A stretch of DNA of 64,000 nucleotides from positions 15,292,950 to 15,356,949 of the forward strand of contig NC_034009.1 in assembly GCF_000346465.2 (NCBI RefSeq), in the 5' to 3' direction. Origin of the DNA: Prunus persica. Its lineage: Eukaryota > Streptophyta > Magnoliopsida > Rosales > Rosaceae. Made by a program: the position numbers and the translations under genes. This document shows positions 34,691 through 45,940 of this stretch, piece by piece. How positions within the stretch are numbered: position 1 is the stretch's first letter; every line of letters starts with the position of its first letter. The notes beneath the pieces were generated by a model that had not been told where the DNA came from, did no database searches, and was given only the letters and a program-made list of their open reading frames with translations.

Positions 34691-36765
34691 AGGATTTCCT
34701 GCTCAGAAAGACCATCAATATTCCATTCATACAATTTGTCGGAAGAAACAGAGAACTGGGTCTGCAGGTTTCTTTCTTCAAATTGAATATCTGGAGGTGT
34801 TGGTCTGGGATACCAATTTTTGGTCAGACTACTCGGGCTGACAAACTTTTCTAATTTCTTAAATTTGGGTTCAACTTGGATTTCTAAAGTTTGAAAGGCT
34901 TTTTCAATTTTAGAAATATTACTTACTTCTGACGACTCAGACTCAGAAGTATTTTCTACTGCAAAGGCATCTAGTGTTTTAAGACCAGATTTTTCAGGTT
35001 TCTCAACTTTTGCAGGGGTCAACTGGGCTAACATGTCTTCTATTTTCTTCATTGTTGGGGTGATCTTAAGAGTCGGGCTAGACCTAAGATCCTGGAACTG
35101 GACAATTGGTTTTTCAACTTTCTTTTTAGACTCTACGTCTGTAGAACCTAACTTATCAATTTTGGTTTCTATTGTATCCAACTGTTTTCCTATAACAATT
35201 AGACTCTGGTTGGTATAATTATTTTGCTCAAGAATCTTTCTATTACTGTCAGTACTTTCAAAAGTTTTGAAAGGGGTGGCAGGAATAGACGCATTCTTAT
35301 GCTCAATAATTATGGTTTCGACTGGAGGATGACTGGATTCTACGACAGACTTATCTGACATTTTCCATTTTTCCTTAGTCAAAGTTTTCAACTCATCACT
35401 AGACATATAGCGGCTTTCAACAAAATCAAGGTAGAAAATTTCAACTTGGGCAGACCGCATGTAATCTTTCCATTCACTAAAGATTTCTAAGCGGCGGCTA
35501 CTATCAGGAAAGGCTTGGTGATAACTATCTCGTCTGGACAGGTTCTCAGGGGCTTTGAGATGGCTGTTTAGACGGGACCAATCAATTTTAAATTTTCTAT
35601 TAAGGGTTCTTAATTGATTATCAACTGCGGCAAAGTTTTCAACTACAAAGTCAGACTGGGTAGGTGACTCAGGGGATTCTGACTTTTCTTCAACTGGAGC
35701 CTTGCCATAGCAGGGCTGGGTTACCTGAGAGGATCTTCTCAGGGACTCAAGCTTCAAATCTATCATAGTTTTTTCTAACTCTAGGTCTCGTTCTAGAGTT
35801 GAGGACGAGGCAGCAAAGGAGTGCCTAGCTGGGGCATACCTTTGTGACTGACCTGGGGTTGGTAACTGGTGTAACTGGACATTAGACTTACGTAGAGGCT
35901 GGCTATCGAACCTAATCTTAACCGTGCCATCTAAGTACTGTTGGATGTAGTCTAAATTGTTTAGACTACGTTGGATCGGAGCTGGTTGGCTCTCGGTAAC
36001 TAGGGTCCAATCTGTTGGAAGGGCAACTTCTGACCATTTAATGGTCTGGGGAACTTGAATATGGGCGTCTGAGGTGTGACTCTGGATCAGGACTGTCTGA
36101 TCCTTTGGGCTTTTGTTTAAGGCCTGGAAGTTCATATTGGTTCCTGTGACCTTATAGTAAATTCTGTAAACTAAGGCCAGAGGCTGGGTTCCTGGGAGGA
36201 CATCATAGCCTTCTGTCTTAATATTGAGAGTTAGGGTTCTCAATATATGTGGATCACTAAGGCTTACAGTAAAGTTTGGGTAACAATCAAAATGAACTGG
36301 ACCGTTACACAAACTAGACTCAATTACTCCTAGCGTACTGTCACTGAACGCGGTGAACCGGGCATCGCGTAAACAGAGCAGTATGGAGGCTTTTAATCCT
36401 AACCTAGTTAGGGGCTTAACTGCAACTTGAACAAGACCAATATGCAGGAAATTGTTTCCATCAGTCTTGTGCTTTTTGATTGACTCAAGATTAAGCAACT
36501 GGCAAGTTTCGTGTTCTTTACTAAGAGCGTAAACTTGTTCAACTGTTTTGACATGTGTGGTGCTATTAAAACTGGAAGGCAACCAATGTTTCTTATAGAT
36601 TTTTTGACTCGGGACTTTAGGTATATTCCAATCTCTAAAGTCTAATTGTTCTTTGCAACTAGAATCATATTCAAATTGTTCTTCATTAACTATCTCTGGG
36701 AGTCGACTTATACTGGTCTTAGAACTGCTTGACTTACAGGAATTCGACCTAAGAAAACGACTCAT
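34636..36765 (-). CDS. Caulimovirid polyprotein, N-terminal part with movement-protein domain (truncated)
   Basis: 709 codons, no internal stop. A 30K-type movement-protein domain occupies about residues 95-240 (LHIGLVQVAVKPLTRLGLKA; then LCNGPVHFDCYPNF). The rest is Ser/Pro/Lys-rich linker with predicted coiled stretches (SSTLERDLELEKTMIDLKLE). In a whole virus the polyprotein continues into coat protein, protease, reverse transcriptase and RNase H; here it is cut off. The last 15 or so codons (AENGETFKIPENALD) and the stop come from Helitron sequence, since the same words occur in the free Helitron at 48040-48085. Movement proteins pass virus through plasmodesmata. Whether this remnant is expressed is unknown. 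Confidence 0.85.
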   Translation of the reverse strand: MSRFLRSNSCKSSSSKTSISRLPEIVNEEQFEYDSSCKEQLDFRDWNIPKVPSQKIYKKHWLPSSFNSTTHVKTVEQVYALSKEHETCQLLNLESIKKHKTDGNNFLHIGLVQVAVKPLTRLGLKASILLCLRDARFTAFSDSTLGVIESSLCNGPVHFDCYPNFTVSLSDPHILRTLTLNIKTEGYDVLPGTQPLALVYRIYYKVTGTNMNFQALNKSPKDQTVLIQSHTSDAHIQVPQTIKWSEVALPTDWTLVTESQPAPIQRSLNNLDYIQQYLDGTVKIRFDSQPLRKSNVQLHQLPTPGQSQRYAPARHSFAASSSTLERDLELEKTMIDLKLESLRRSSQVTQPCYGKAPVEEKSESPESPTQSDFVVENFAAVDNQLRTLNRKFKIDWSRLNSHLKAPENLSRRDSYHQAFPDSSRRLEIFSEWKDYMRSAQVEIFYLDFVESRYMSSDELKTLTKEKWKMSDKSVVESSHPPVETIIIEHKNASIPATPFKTFESTDSNRKILEQNNYTNQSLIVIGKQLDTIETKIDKLGSTDVESKKKVEKPIVQFQDLRSSPTLKITPTMKKIEDMLAQLTPAKVEKPEKSGLKTLDAFAVENTSESESSEVSNISKIEKAFQTLEIQVEPKFKKLEKFVSPSSLTKNWYPRPTPPDIQFEERNLQTQFSVSSDKLYEWNIDGLSEQEILQKAENGETFKIPENALD

Positions 36766-37710
36766 GGCTACTCAAGTGTTTGACTCAAACGGACTGAGGA
36801 AGAAGATAAACAGGGACTTCCCGGACTCACTCCTTAGACTCTAAGAAACCTACTAACTCCACTCAATTTTCTGTCTCCTGCCCAGCACAAACGCCCTACC
36901 CTCGGGACTTACAGATCTAGCAAAAAGGACTCACGGGTCAGACCTTAGAGTGAAATTAACAGACAACTCAAAGAATAAAAAGGGAGGAAAGGAAGAAGAT
37001 GAAACCTTCTACTCAGATGCTTAAACCAGCCACTTGGGCGGGAATGAGTAGCAGACTTAGACAAAGACCGTAACTCTTACGGCTCTGATACCAAAACAAG
37101 GGAACACAGAGAGATAGCGAGAAAGAAGATGAATATGATTATTATGCAGCAACTTAACTCAACATTCAGACTAATGCATATGCAGAAAATAATGCATATA
37201 TGAAATTAGTCAAAATAAAATAATTTTAAAATATCAACTTTTATTATACTCACAGAGGTTGCAACTGCAAACTTAACACACTTAGACTATGTACAAGCGT
37301 GATTTCTCCAAAGGTGTTTCAGAGAGAATCTTTAAAACTAAGAAAATAAAATGCAGCTGGTAAAACCAGTTCTGCTTACAACTGAGGCCGAAGCCTGAAT
37401 TTAAAGACAACTTTCAACTATGGTTTACCAAAGCAACTATGGTTGGACAGCTGTAGAAGCACGGGTGTTCAACCTGATTCAACTTTTAGCAACTGTAGAG
37501 GTAACTTTGACTCCTGCAGATGCTCTCGGCTACTTTCGGTGGATTGTCAAAAAGCAAACAGTGCTTTGTCTGTTGCTTTTAGGTGATCTGACTAAAGTAA
37601 AAACAGAGATGCTTTGTCTGCTGCTTTCACGTGGTTTGGCATCTTCTTTTGACAGAGTGATCTGTCGGCAACTACTTTTGACGAGGCTTGCTTGTCGGCA
37701 ACTGAGGCAA
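36766..37710 (-). promoter_or_regulatory. Caulimovirid intergenic region
   Basis: The non-coding segment between the second ORF and the polyprotein start would hold the viral promoter, leader and primer site. On the - strand it has AT-rich stretches (37190-37250, including AATAAAAG) and several short ATG frames in the leader. The precise promoter cannot be fixed by eye. Confidence 0.6.
37081..37093 (-). other. Initiator Met-tRNA primer-binding site
   Basis: On the - strand it reads TGGTATCAGAGCC, the standard complement to the 3' end of plant initiator Met-tRNA used to prime minus-strand DNA synthesis in Caulimoviridae. It is 315 bp before the polyprotein ATG and marks conventional position 1 of the viral genome. 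Confidence 0.9.
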
Positions 37711-39015
37711 TTATGGAGAGGATTCCCCTAGATCGTAGGCGTCATAGGGATCCTGGCTGTCATCATACCAAGGCTTTGTCTTGGCAGGACTCTGCATGGG
37801 CTGGCAACTAGACGATGAGGGAGAATCATTGTCCTCATCATCATCCATCTGAGAGGCCTGGATGATCAGCTGGCGTGCAATTTCCTGGAGCTCAGCTTTA
37901 GACTTTCCTTCAACTGATAAGGATGATCTGACTGAGCCTGTAGGAGATACTGGGCGAGGAACTGGCTCCCGGGGGAGGTCATTGTAGACGTATTTGGCTA
38001 TTCTGTCAACTTCAAACTTGTCCCACCATTTGACTGAGAATTGGCGGGCAAATACGCGGACATCCTTGGTAATGGCATAAGACCACTTGAGGATCCAAGG
38101 CACTTTGTATCTGGCAATAAACAGCAACTGTTTGGGGAAGAATAAATCGACTAGAGAGAATTTGGCTTTTTTGGCATAATGGTGAATCAACTCAAGAACT
38201 GAGGCTGGTAGAATTTCATCAACTGGACCATATTTTTCCCACCAGTGAAGAAACCAGTAGGGGAAAGGGCTTTTGAACTTATTATCAAAATTAATAAACC
38301 AGGAATGACTAAAATCTTCAGATTGGTGAAGAAAGATAGTATACCAGGCTTCAATATAATCCGAATAATTATATTGTAATTTTGACTTAAGCATTTTCAA
38401 CTCATAGGGATGACTACTAAAAGATTGTTGGCTGACAATTTGATGAATGTATAGAGAATGATAAAGAATGGTTTCAGGATGATCCCGATCCTTTATCGGC
38501 TTAATTTCAACTGATTGTGTCTCAAGCAATATATCTCTATAATACTTGAGGGACTTATAAGGACTCTGGGGCATATAATGAAATCCAGGGGGAAAATAGT
38601 GTTTGGCAATTTCTACTGGATTTGCATTGATATCATACAGAGATTCGATGACAAATAAATGAGAATTACTTTTAGGCAAATAAGGGGACGATTTTTTGTG
38701 GACAACTGATGGCCCTGCAGGGATTTCAACTGCAAAGGGGTCATAACTAGAAATTAAGGTAGACTGATAACTAGGGCGAATTTGACCAACTGTTGATCCT
38801 AAAGAGGAAAATCTGTTTGCAACTGAGATTGGATTAGCAACTGATAATGGGGGGTGACCCGGAAAAGGAACTATTTGCTTGGGCAACTCTGGCTTAGGTT
38901 GACTCATGGAGGAAGGAAGGACTCTGAATGACTGGGATGACTGGGTCGATTTGGGTGACTTAGGCAATTTGGGTTGACTGGCTACTGCTTTTTGTTTGTC
39001 TTTCTTGGGAGCCAT
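37711..39015 (-). CDS. Caulimovirid second ORF (florendovirus-type), function unknown
   Basis: 434 codons without a stop, starting ATG at 39015 and overlapping the end of the upstream polyprotein frame by 34 bp. The N-terminal 60 residues are Lys/Pro/Ser-rich. The middle is Trp/Tyr/Phe-rich (SPFPYWFLHWWEKYGPVDE), and the C-terminus is acidic and Ser-rich (MDDDEDNDSPSSSSC). A second ORF of unknown role after the polyprotein is a feature of florendoviruses. I assign it by position and composition rather than by a known domain. Confidence 0.7.
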   Translation of the reverse strand: MAPKKDKQKAVASQPKLPKSPKSTQSSQSFRVLPSSMSQPKPELPKQIVPFPGHPPLSVANPISVANRFSSLGSTVGQIRPSYQSTLISSYDPFAVEIPAGPSVVHKKSSPYLPKSNSHLFVIESLYDINANPVEIAKHYFPPGFHYMPQSPYKSLKYYRDILLETQSVEIKPIKDRDHPETILYHSLYIHQIVSQQSFSSHPYELKMLKSKLQYNYSDYIEAWYTIFLHQSEDFSHSWFINFDNKFKSPFPYWFLHWWEKYGPVDEILPASVLELIHHYAKKAKFSLVDLFFPKQLLFIARYKVPWILKWSYAITKDVRVFARQFSVKWWDKFEVDRIAKYVYNDLPREPVPRPVSPTGSVRSSLSVEGKSKAELQEIARQLIIQASQMDDDEDNDSPSSSSCQPMQSPAKTKPWYDDSQDPYDAYDLGESSP

Positions 39016-39881
39016 TGTGCATCCTGCAAGAATTCTCGAGTGAGAAAATCAAGAACAGAATTCTCACTGCCTTTCAAATATTCAATTTCAAAATCAAATA
39101 TGCTTAAAATACTTTGCCATCGTGCAAAAATCTGTTTAGATGCAATGTTTTGAACATCTTTTTCTAAAACATGTTTTGCAGACTTGCAATCAACTCGGAT
39201 TAAAAACTTTTGATTAAGCAAATCATCTTGAAATTTACTAATGCATAATACAATAGCTAATATTTCTTTTTTAATAGTACTGTAATTATGCTGCGACTGA
39301 GTCCAGGTTCCAGAATGGAATCGAACAATTTGTTCTGGAGAACTTGGACTGACTTTTTGCTTAAGAATGCCACCATAACCTATGTCAGAGGCATCTGTTT
39401 CAACTATTTTGAAAGAATCAACTGACGGAATACCAAGACAGGGAAGTGTCTTGACATGAGACTTAATCTGTTTAACAACTTCAGTGTGAGTAGACGACCA
39501 AGGAGGAGGATTACTCTGCAACCTATCAAATAGGGGCTTACACTGTTTTCTCAGATTCTGATAGAAGTCAGAGATATAATTTAGAGATCCTAAAAACCTC
39601 TGGAGTTGACTCTTATCAAGAATTTGATCAGGGAACTTATCAGCAAACTGAATAACTCGATCAATTGGGGAAATTTGCGACTGACAAATATTGAAACCAA
39701 GAAAACGAATATTGGTTTGAAACAACTTGATCTTTTTGGCAGAAACAACTAAACCATTTTGTTTGACAACTTGAAGGAACTTATTCAAATGTTTCCAATG
39801 TTGTTCTATTGACTCAGAAAAGATCAGAATATCATGAATGATATATTCAATCCTTACAGCCAGTTTTATATATATATACAT
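38982..39881 (-). CDS. Caulimovirid reverse transcriptase C-terminus plus RNase H (truncated)
   Basis: 299 codons as an open frame; the first ten or so (MYIYIK) are non-viral TA-rich flank. The palm motif region reads IIHDILIFSE where YxDD is usual, followed by the RT thumb (QLQRFLGSLNYISDFY). The RNase H domain follows with acidic residues in ETDASDIGYGG, KKEILAIVL, VDCKSAKHVL and VLDFLTREF, so its D-E-D-D set is present. The fingers and most of the palm are missing, so no functional polymerase can result. Confidence 0.88.
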   Translation of the reverse strand: MYIYIKLAVRIEYIIHDILIFSESIEQHWKHLNKFLQVVKQNGLVVSAKKIKLFQTNIRFLGFNICQSQISPIDRVIQFADKFPDQILDKSQLQRFLGSLNYISDFYQNLRKQCKPLFDRLQSNPPPWSSTHTEVVKQIKSHVKTLPCLGIPSVDSFKIVETDASDIGYGGILKQKVSPSSPEQIVRFHSGTWTQSQHNYSTIKKEILAIVLCISKFQDDLLNQKFLIRVDCKSAKHVLEKDVQNIASKQIFARWQSILSIFDFEIEYLKGSENSVLDFLTREFLQDAQWLPRKTNKKQ

Positions 39882-40489
39882 AAGTTCTTAAAGCAGCCTA
39901 CTCCAAAACAGCCCATTCATCCATATTTATTCACCTTCGGCCGCACACACTCCAACATAGCTCCCCATTTCGCAAAAACTCTTAAAGCACTAATTGCCCA
40001 CTCATTTATATATGCTTGTATATCTATATATATTATAAAATAGGACAAGGAGGGTTTGCAAAAGGTTCGGCCGCATATTTGAAAATAATCCACAGCTTCA
40101 TTAAACCCAAAACCTTCAGCCGCATATTTGCAAACCTTTCTGCCTGATTTCTAAAGAGCCCAAATACTCCAGCTCTAACTTTGGAGACCGACAAAGGCCC
40201 CAGCCACAAAGAGCTTCCAGTCCAAAAAACCAGGCAGTAATTCACTCACCCAAAACACTCGGCCGCACCTCCTTTGAGCACCTCCGGTCGAGAATTTCTC
40301 CAATCCAGTCGGCCGCAAAAACCTCGGGCTCCTAGCAGACCCAGTCGCGTTTTCGAAAGCCCAAAGACTCTAGAACCTAGCCAATTTTCGTGCTCTCAGA
40401 AATTGCCCAAATTAGGTGGATTTCTAGCACCCCTAAACACACCTATAATCATACAATCATTCCAACAAGCAAATACAATTGTAAAGTGC
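39882..40489. other. Unassigned stretch between caulimovirid and MULE
   Basis: TCGGCCGCA or GGCCGCA occurs at least five times (near 39938, 40067, 40107, 40259, 40308) in an otherwise AT-rich stretch. A TCTATATATATTATAAAAT at about 40021 resembles a Helitron start, but no matching end was found. No gene seen. Confidence 0.4.
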
Positions 40490-43460
40490 AATTACCTTCA
40501 GTACTTTAACTCTTTGCTTTGCCTTCTCTGTCAATTGATTCTTCATCTCCATCTCGGCTTCATAATTGTTAGGTTTGGAAATTGGGATAGAAGTTCCAAC
40601 AGCAGCCTTAGCCTTACTTTTCTCACCATGTTGGTTTCTATCATTTGGTGGCTTATGTCTATGGCCTATTAGTGAATTATGACCCTTTTGCCCACATGTA
40701 CCATATTTGAGAGAGTCTTGGTACCTTCTTATCTTCTCCCGACCGATTTTGGTCTCCTTTTCACCTGTTTATTTCCTCCTAACCTTGGTTGGTTTGCCTG
40801 GCTGTCTATTGTACTAGGAGGTAATATTTCAGGGAAATCTGTTCTTTTCTATTAGTCCATTCCATTCACATGTTGTATAATGTTCTCAATGCCTTTAGGA
40901 ATGTCTCCTTCATGTAACACTTGTCTATATAAGTTTCAGGCATATCCCCTCTCTTATGGTTAATAGCTAACACTATGTGCTTACATGGGACCCCAGATAA
41001 ATCCCAATTCCTGCATGAGCAGGTCCTATCATCCAAATGTACTACAAACTACCCACCAATTGCAGTATCTGCTTGGAACTTGGGTGTTCCAGATATAATA
41101 GCAATGCAATCAGCAACAATTTTTTTGCTGGTTTCAACCTTTCCTAAGGGCCTAGGAGATATTGCACAATCCCATCTCATCATCAAATTTCTTCTAATTT
41201 GTATCCTTCTCATCAACTTAACCCGAATCTCCTCCATCATTGAAATTATTGTCTTACACCTAGCCAATAGTATTGGATACTTCAAATTAGTATTGAAATG
41301 TGACCTTACCAATGTCTTGGTGGTCTCTTTGGAGCTGTTTCACATTAGTAACATTTAGATTAGTAATCATCTAGGTAGTTTAATTAAACAGAAAAAATAA
41401 CTAGTTATTGTTACACAATGTTCTTAAAACATTACTTGTAAGCCATCTATAAGCTTCACCATCCAATGTCCTCAACACTTCCATTGCCCTTCTAAACTCT
41501 AGAACTATGGTTGCAAATGCAACCCTCCACATTTCATCCGTCAACATTTTTCCTTTGTATACCAAACTAAAGTTTATGGATATCTGTCTTGCACAAAATA
41601 TGTGATCACAATTAGGCACGACTGCCTCAAAAGCCTCTACTAAGCCTTTCTGCTTATCACTTATGAATGTAAACCCATATTGGTTTACCAACTCAATATC
41701 CTTCACGAGCAGTTGAAAAAACCATATGCATGAATCCTTGGTTTCCATCTCCACTTGAGAATAAACAATAACCCATGTCATATTATTGGCATCTAGACCC
41801 ATAGCTAACAACAATTGGCCTCCATAAGGACTTTTTAAATGGCACCCATATAGTCCTATTACAAGTCTGTATCCAACCTTGAATCCCTCCTTACAGACAC
41901 CCAAGCAAATGAATATTCTTTGGAACACATGTCTCTGTAACAATGTATTGAGATCACATTTGATTTGTACTATTGTTCCAGGATTTGTCTTCCTCAATTC
42001 TGCAGCATAGTCCTACAGTCTAGCATATTATGCAGTAATTGTACATTCTAGGATTTTCAGAGCTTTATTTTTCACCCTCATAGCCTTGAACAATGATATT
42101 CAACTGTTAACATCCCTCTGCATTGTTGCCTTAAAGGACACCATTGGTATAGTGGGGTTTGTCTTCACCTCCTCCACAAATGTTAGAGCCAACCAGGAAG
42201 ATCTTATCCCTCTGTTTTCTCATGTGTGTTTCAAATCTAGCTTATTCACCTGTAGTGTGTCTTCATGTTGCATCTTAGATACATAAATATCAAAAGGACA
42301 ATTCTTAGATGCGCAAATTGCCCTAATCCTATACTTCTCAGACTTCATCCAACATATCTTACATCCTTCTTTTATTGAAATGGCCTTGAGAGCATTTTTG
42401 AAGCTAACAATATTTGCAAACTACATGCTAGCATCAAACTCGACAGCTCCCATGTCACAAGAAGTATTAAACTTTGGGAATGTATGACCAGTGCTCTCCT
42501 CATCTAATTTTGGTGCTTTCTTAAGGTGTTGCTCATCCTCTTTACTAATTGCAGACATATCTTCATTATCCACAAAGTCTCCCACATATGAAGGCTTTGG
42601 TACTGATTGGCTAGCATTTGGTCCACCTTACTCATCATCTATGTCAACCTCATGTAAGAAAACTTCATCATCATCATCCACAAAGTTAGGGTCACTCTCA
42701 TCATCATTTTTTGAAGAATCCTCATCAGCTTCTTGTTGAATTAAAGGTTTCCACTTCCTAATAGATCTTTTTACTTCATTGATCTCAGCATCTACACATC
42801 TTCATCAACTTCTGTCACGTTTTCTTTGCCTTTGGAATTAGCTTTCTTTGTCTCATGTTATACACACCCTTCATCAACTTCTATCACCTTCTCTTTGCCT
42901 TTTGAATTAGCTTTCTTTGTGTCATGTTGTACACACGCTTCATCAACTTCTGCCATCTTTTCTTTGCCTTTAGAACTAGCTGAATTCATTGATGGAGTTG
43001 GTTTCCTTGTACTTTGTACCTCATTTGATGTAGCTTTATCCAACCCATTATGTAGTACAATTGCTTTATCAAACTTGGGTAGCTCTTCAAGGATAACGCT
43101 TGGAGTTCTCACGTCATCAGCATAATCATATACTTGGGAAGAATATCGATAATACACATTAGATCCAGTCTGGCTATTCAGAGCATCATCGAGGTTGTCC
43201 CGATTATCCATATACATGTTAATCATCCTAACCTCAGGCACATTTTCACACATTTCAATAACTGTCAAACTCCACCTCTTCAAAGTACCCTAATCTTGAA
43301 CCCTATACCAGTAATCAATCCTACCTATATGGCCCAAATACACAGCCATGCAGTCTATTTCAATTAATGACATCTTGTCTTTATCCTAATAATCAAAGTA
43401 CTTAACAACTCCATCCAAATAGCACTTGTGTATCAGTCTTCCACCATGGTGCGTTTGGAT
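40490..43460 (-). pseudogene. MuDR-type (MULE) transposase, decayed
   Basis: In - strand order: a PB1-like N-terminal part (CYLDGVVKYFDY ... MAVYLGHIGRIDYWYR, 43420-43290); a Lys/Glu/Ser-rich linker with a tandem Lys-Gly-Lys-Glu unit (42960-42830); a MuDR zinc-binding region (about 42400-42000); the MULE transposase domain (about 41997-41600; KSPYGGQLLLAMGLDANN, FTFISDKQKGLVEAF); and a SWIM zinc finger (CSCRNWDLSGVPCKH, about 41020-40975). A basic tail ends with KAKQRVK. TAG interrupts it at about 43389, 43293, 42016 and 41057. These are positions where Gln (CAG) fits the surrounding family pattern at least in the first three. The terminal repeats of the element were not found. Confidence 0.85.
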
Positions 43461-44598
43461 GTGAAATAAGCAATCATCGTTTGCCTACATAGATGATCCA
43501 ACATTAGGGTACTATTACACATAGCATGGATTTGTGGACAAACACATAAACCACCAACTAAACAATGACCACAAAGAAAACTCCTAGCAAACACTTTTAG
43601 AATGCACTTTATTATACCACTAAGATTTAAATTATTAAATATAATAATTTCACTTTCCATACCAAAAGAAAATAATCCACATGGGTTACAGTAGGACCAC
43701 AGACCAACATTACTTACATAAAGGCCACTGATGACAACCAGAAAACCACAAATATGTGAATTGGGAAACCCTTATCCCCAAAACTTCAAACTCAGAAGCC
43801 TAACCCCAAAAAAAAAAAACACCATATTAACATTGTATTCCCAAAATATACGAACTTTGAAACCATTTTCTCAAAAAAATCGAACTCAGAATCCTAGCCC
43901 CCAAAAAAATCGATATTAAAACCCTAATATCCAAATATGTGAACCTGGAAACCCTTATCCAGAAAAAAAAAGTCAAATAAAACTTCAATCCCCACATACC
44001 GTAAACTAGGTCGTCCTCTCCAGGTGGTCGTGAATCCCAACTCATCCTAGCCTTCTATCTATCAACTCTATGTCGTCATCCTCTCCAATGAATGAAGGAA
44101 ATGAAGTGGAAGAGTTCACTTTCCTCATAATATTGGTGTGGAAGATTTTTTCGTTTCTGGTGCTAAATTTTTGGTTTTATGGAAAAAATTTCATTTAATT
44201 TTGCGTTGGAGGGCATGAGTTCATGATAGAGGGTTGAGTAGGAAGATACGGTGAGTGGGGAAATAAGACATGAGGTGAAAATAGCAACACTCATCTTCAT
44301 TTATGATGAATATTGTAAGGACAAAAATGTTAATTCGTTGTATGTTTTTGGATAATTTCATTTCGTTTTTTAGCATTGAAAATTTATGAGTTTGCAGCAC
44401 AACAAACTAGATCATCACAGGTCATAAATACGAGGTTGGTGTTGACTGCACAATGATGTGTGGTGTCCTATAATCGTAGATTTATGGTGTTCACTGCACA
44501 TGTCCCGAATGCATAAATTTTCAAAGTAGAAGACTAAACAAATTATCCAAAAGCATATAAAAATCTTACTTTTTAGAGTTATCATAGTTAGTGATAAC
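43461..44598. other. 5' flank of the MULE gene with degenerate tandem repeat
   Basis: 43725-43975 holds about five diverged 40-50 bp units built on aaacccttatcccNaaaa and cgaactcagaa. The rest is AT-rich with no gene. Confidence 0.5.
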
Positions 44599-45578
44599 CA
44601 CAGTCTTAAATATCGATATTAGTGGCGATATTTTGTCGATAATATCGTTTTTTTGAATGGACGATATTATAGCACATATTCATTTAAATTTCGTCAATAT
44701 ATCGATATTTTCGTCGATATTATCGCGATAATGTCGGAGGCAATAATTTTCTACTCGTTCATGCTTTATTTGGGCATTATATCGCGATATGAAACTAAAA
44801 AATAAATGAAAATTGTTGAGAAATGGCGGTTTTCTGCACAAGGGGACTCAAACCCCTCTCTCTCTAATCCTCCTACTGAGCCTTATCCAACATGCTGCCA
44901 ACGAGTTTGTGAATAAAGCTACGACATGTAATATTTATATGGTCTTTAAAATTTCTACAAGCTAATATTATCTAGGATAAATTTTCATTAAAAAAAAATC
45001 CCTAATGATAAATTTAGGCATATGTTTAATGTTATTTATTATTTTATTATGAAGTTGTATTTTTTTTGTTTTTGGTTATATATTATGGAGTTGTATTATT
45101 ATTCACTATTGAGTTTTAATATTATTCATTATATGTGATACTAAGTTTTAACGAATTCTTTCTATGTGGTACTAAGTTACGTACTCATATATTTTATTTT
45201 TATTTTTTTTCCAAGCTCATATATATTATCATATGTAATATATTGTAGTACATTATTATAACTAAAAAATTATGGTGTATTTAATTTTCTTTCACTAATT
45301 ACTACATATTTTCTAAAGACACAGTATTTATCAGGTCGCTACATAATCAACTTAAATCACTCAAACCCACCATGCCATGCATTTTATATCAATTTTTTGT
45401 GATAAAATAATAGACAATTGACTAAATAAACATCCTCTAAAGTTACAATAAAAATTTCCAAATTTTTCTCACAATTTCAGTGATTTTTATTCAATTTTTA
45501 TCTATATCGATATTTCCATCGATATATCCGTATTTTTGGACCATCGATATTTCCGAAATCTCGATATTTTAGACCTTG
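44599..45578. mobile_element. hAT-like non-autonomous element, 980 bp
   Basis: Inverted ends CACAGTCTTAAATATCGATA and CAAGGTCTAAAATATCGAGA are flanked by an exact 8-bp duplication GTGATAAC (44591-44598 and 45579-45586), the hAT-type length. Subterminal stretches are packed with ATATCGATA and TCGATATT words. No transposase is encoded. Confidence 0.85.
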
Positions 45579-45850
45579 GTGATAACTAATTTTTTTACTA
45601 TAAATAATAATTATAATATACGATTTTTGATGAAAATAATGTACTTAAAATTGTGAAAATAAAAGCTCGTCCTTTAAATAATAAAAAATTAAATTTAAAA
45701 AAACCTTCACTGTTTGGTATGCTTTACTCACCGGTCGCATAACTGTTAGGTACACCTAAGTTAACGCAAATACCACTGATAGCATGCAGTCGTGAAAACC
45801 ACTCCAAATTTTTTAAAAAAAAACCCCAAATTAGAGATTGGATTTGATCG
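45579..45850. other. AT-rich spacer
   Basis: Short spacer between the hAT-like element and the gene-fragment cluster. Nothing recognisable in it. Confidence 0.5.
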
Positions 45851-45851
45851 T

Positions 45852-45928
45852 GAGCGCATTGTGATGCTTCCCTTGATAGCTAAGGGTCATCTCATACCAT
45901 TCTTGGCACTCGCAAAGCAAATCCCAAC
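45852..45928 (+). pseudogene. UDP-glycosyltransferase N-terminal fragment (UGT92-like)
   Basis: RIVMLPLIAKGHLIPFLAL matches the first beta-strand and helix of plant family-1 glycosyltransferases, including the His of GHLIP. The similarity stops within 25 residues, where an inverted piece of a different gene begins. Upstream there is no coherent start. Only a scrap of the first exon is present. Confidence 0.7.
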
Positions 45929-45940
45929 AGGCCATGCTCC

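Larger units (their letters stand above)
34691..39881 (-). mobile_element. Endogenous caulimovirid (florendovirus-like), partial and permuted
   Basis: In - strand order the block contains: the end of a polyprotein (reverse transcriptase remnant and RNase H), a second ORF overlapping it by 34 bp, a non-coding region with an initiator-Met tRNA primer site, and the start of a polyprotein (movement-protein part). That is the 3' end of the virus genome followed by its 5' end, as from a head-to-tail or circular template. Coat protein, protease and most of the reverse transcriptase are absent. The order with a separate ORF downstream of the polyprotein fits the Florendovirus layout. The block ends next to a TA-rich run at 39858-39880 and in a Helitron at 34690. 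Confidence 0.85.

Noticed and set aside
40021..40060. Possible second Helitron start (TCTATATATATTATAAAAT)
   Set aside because: No matching hairpin and CTRR end was found downstream; TA-rich sequence makes the match weak.
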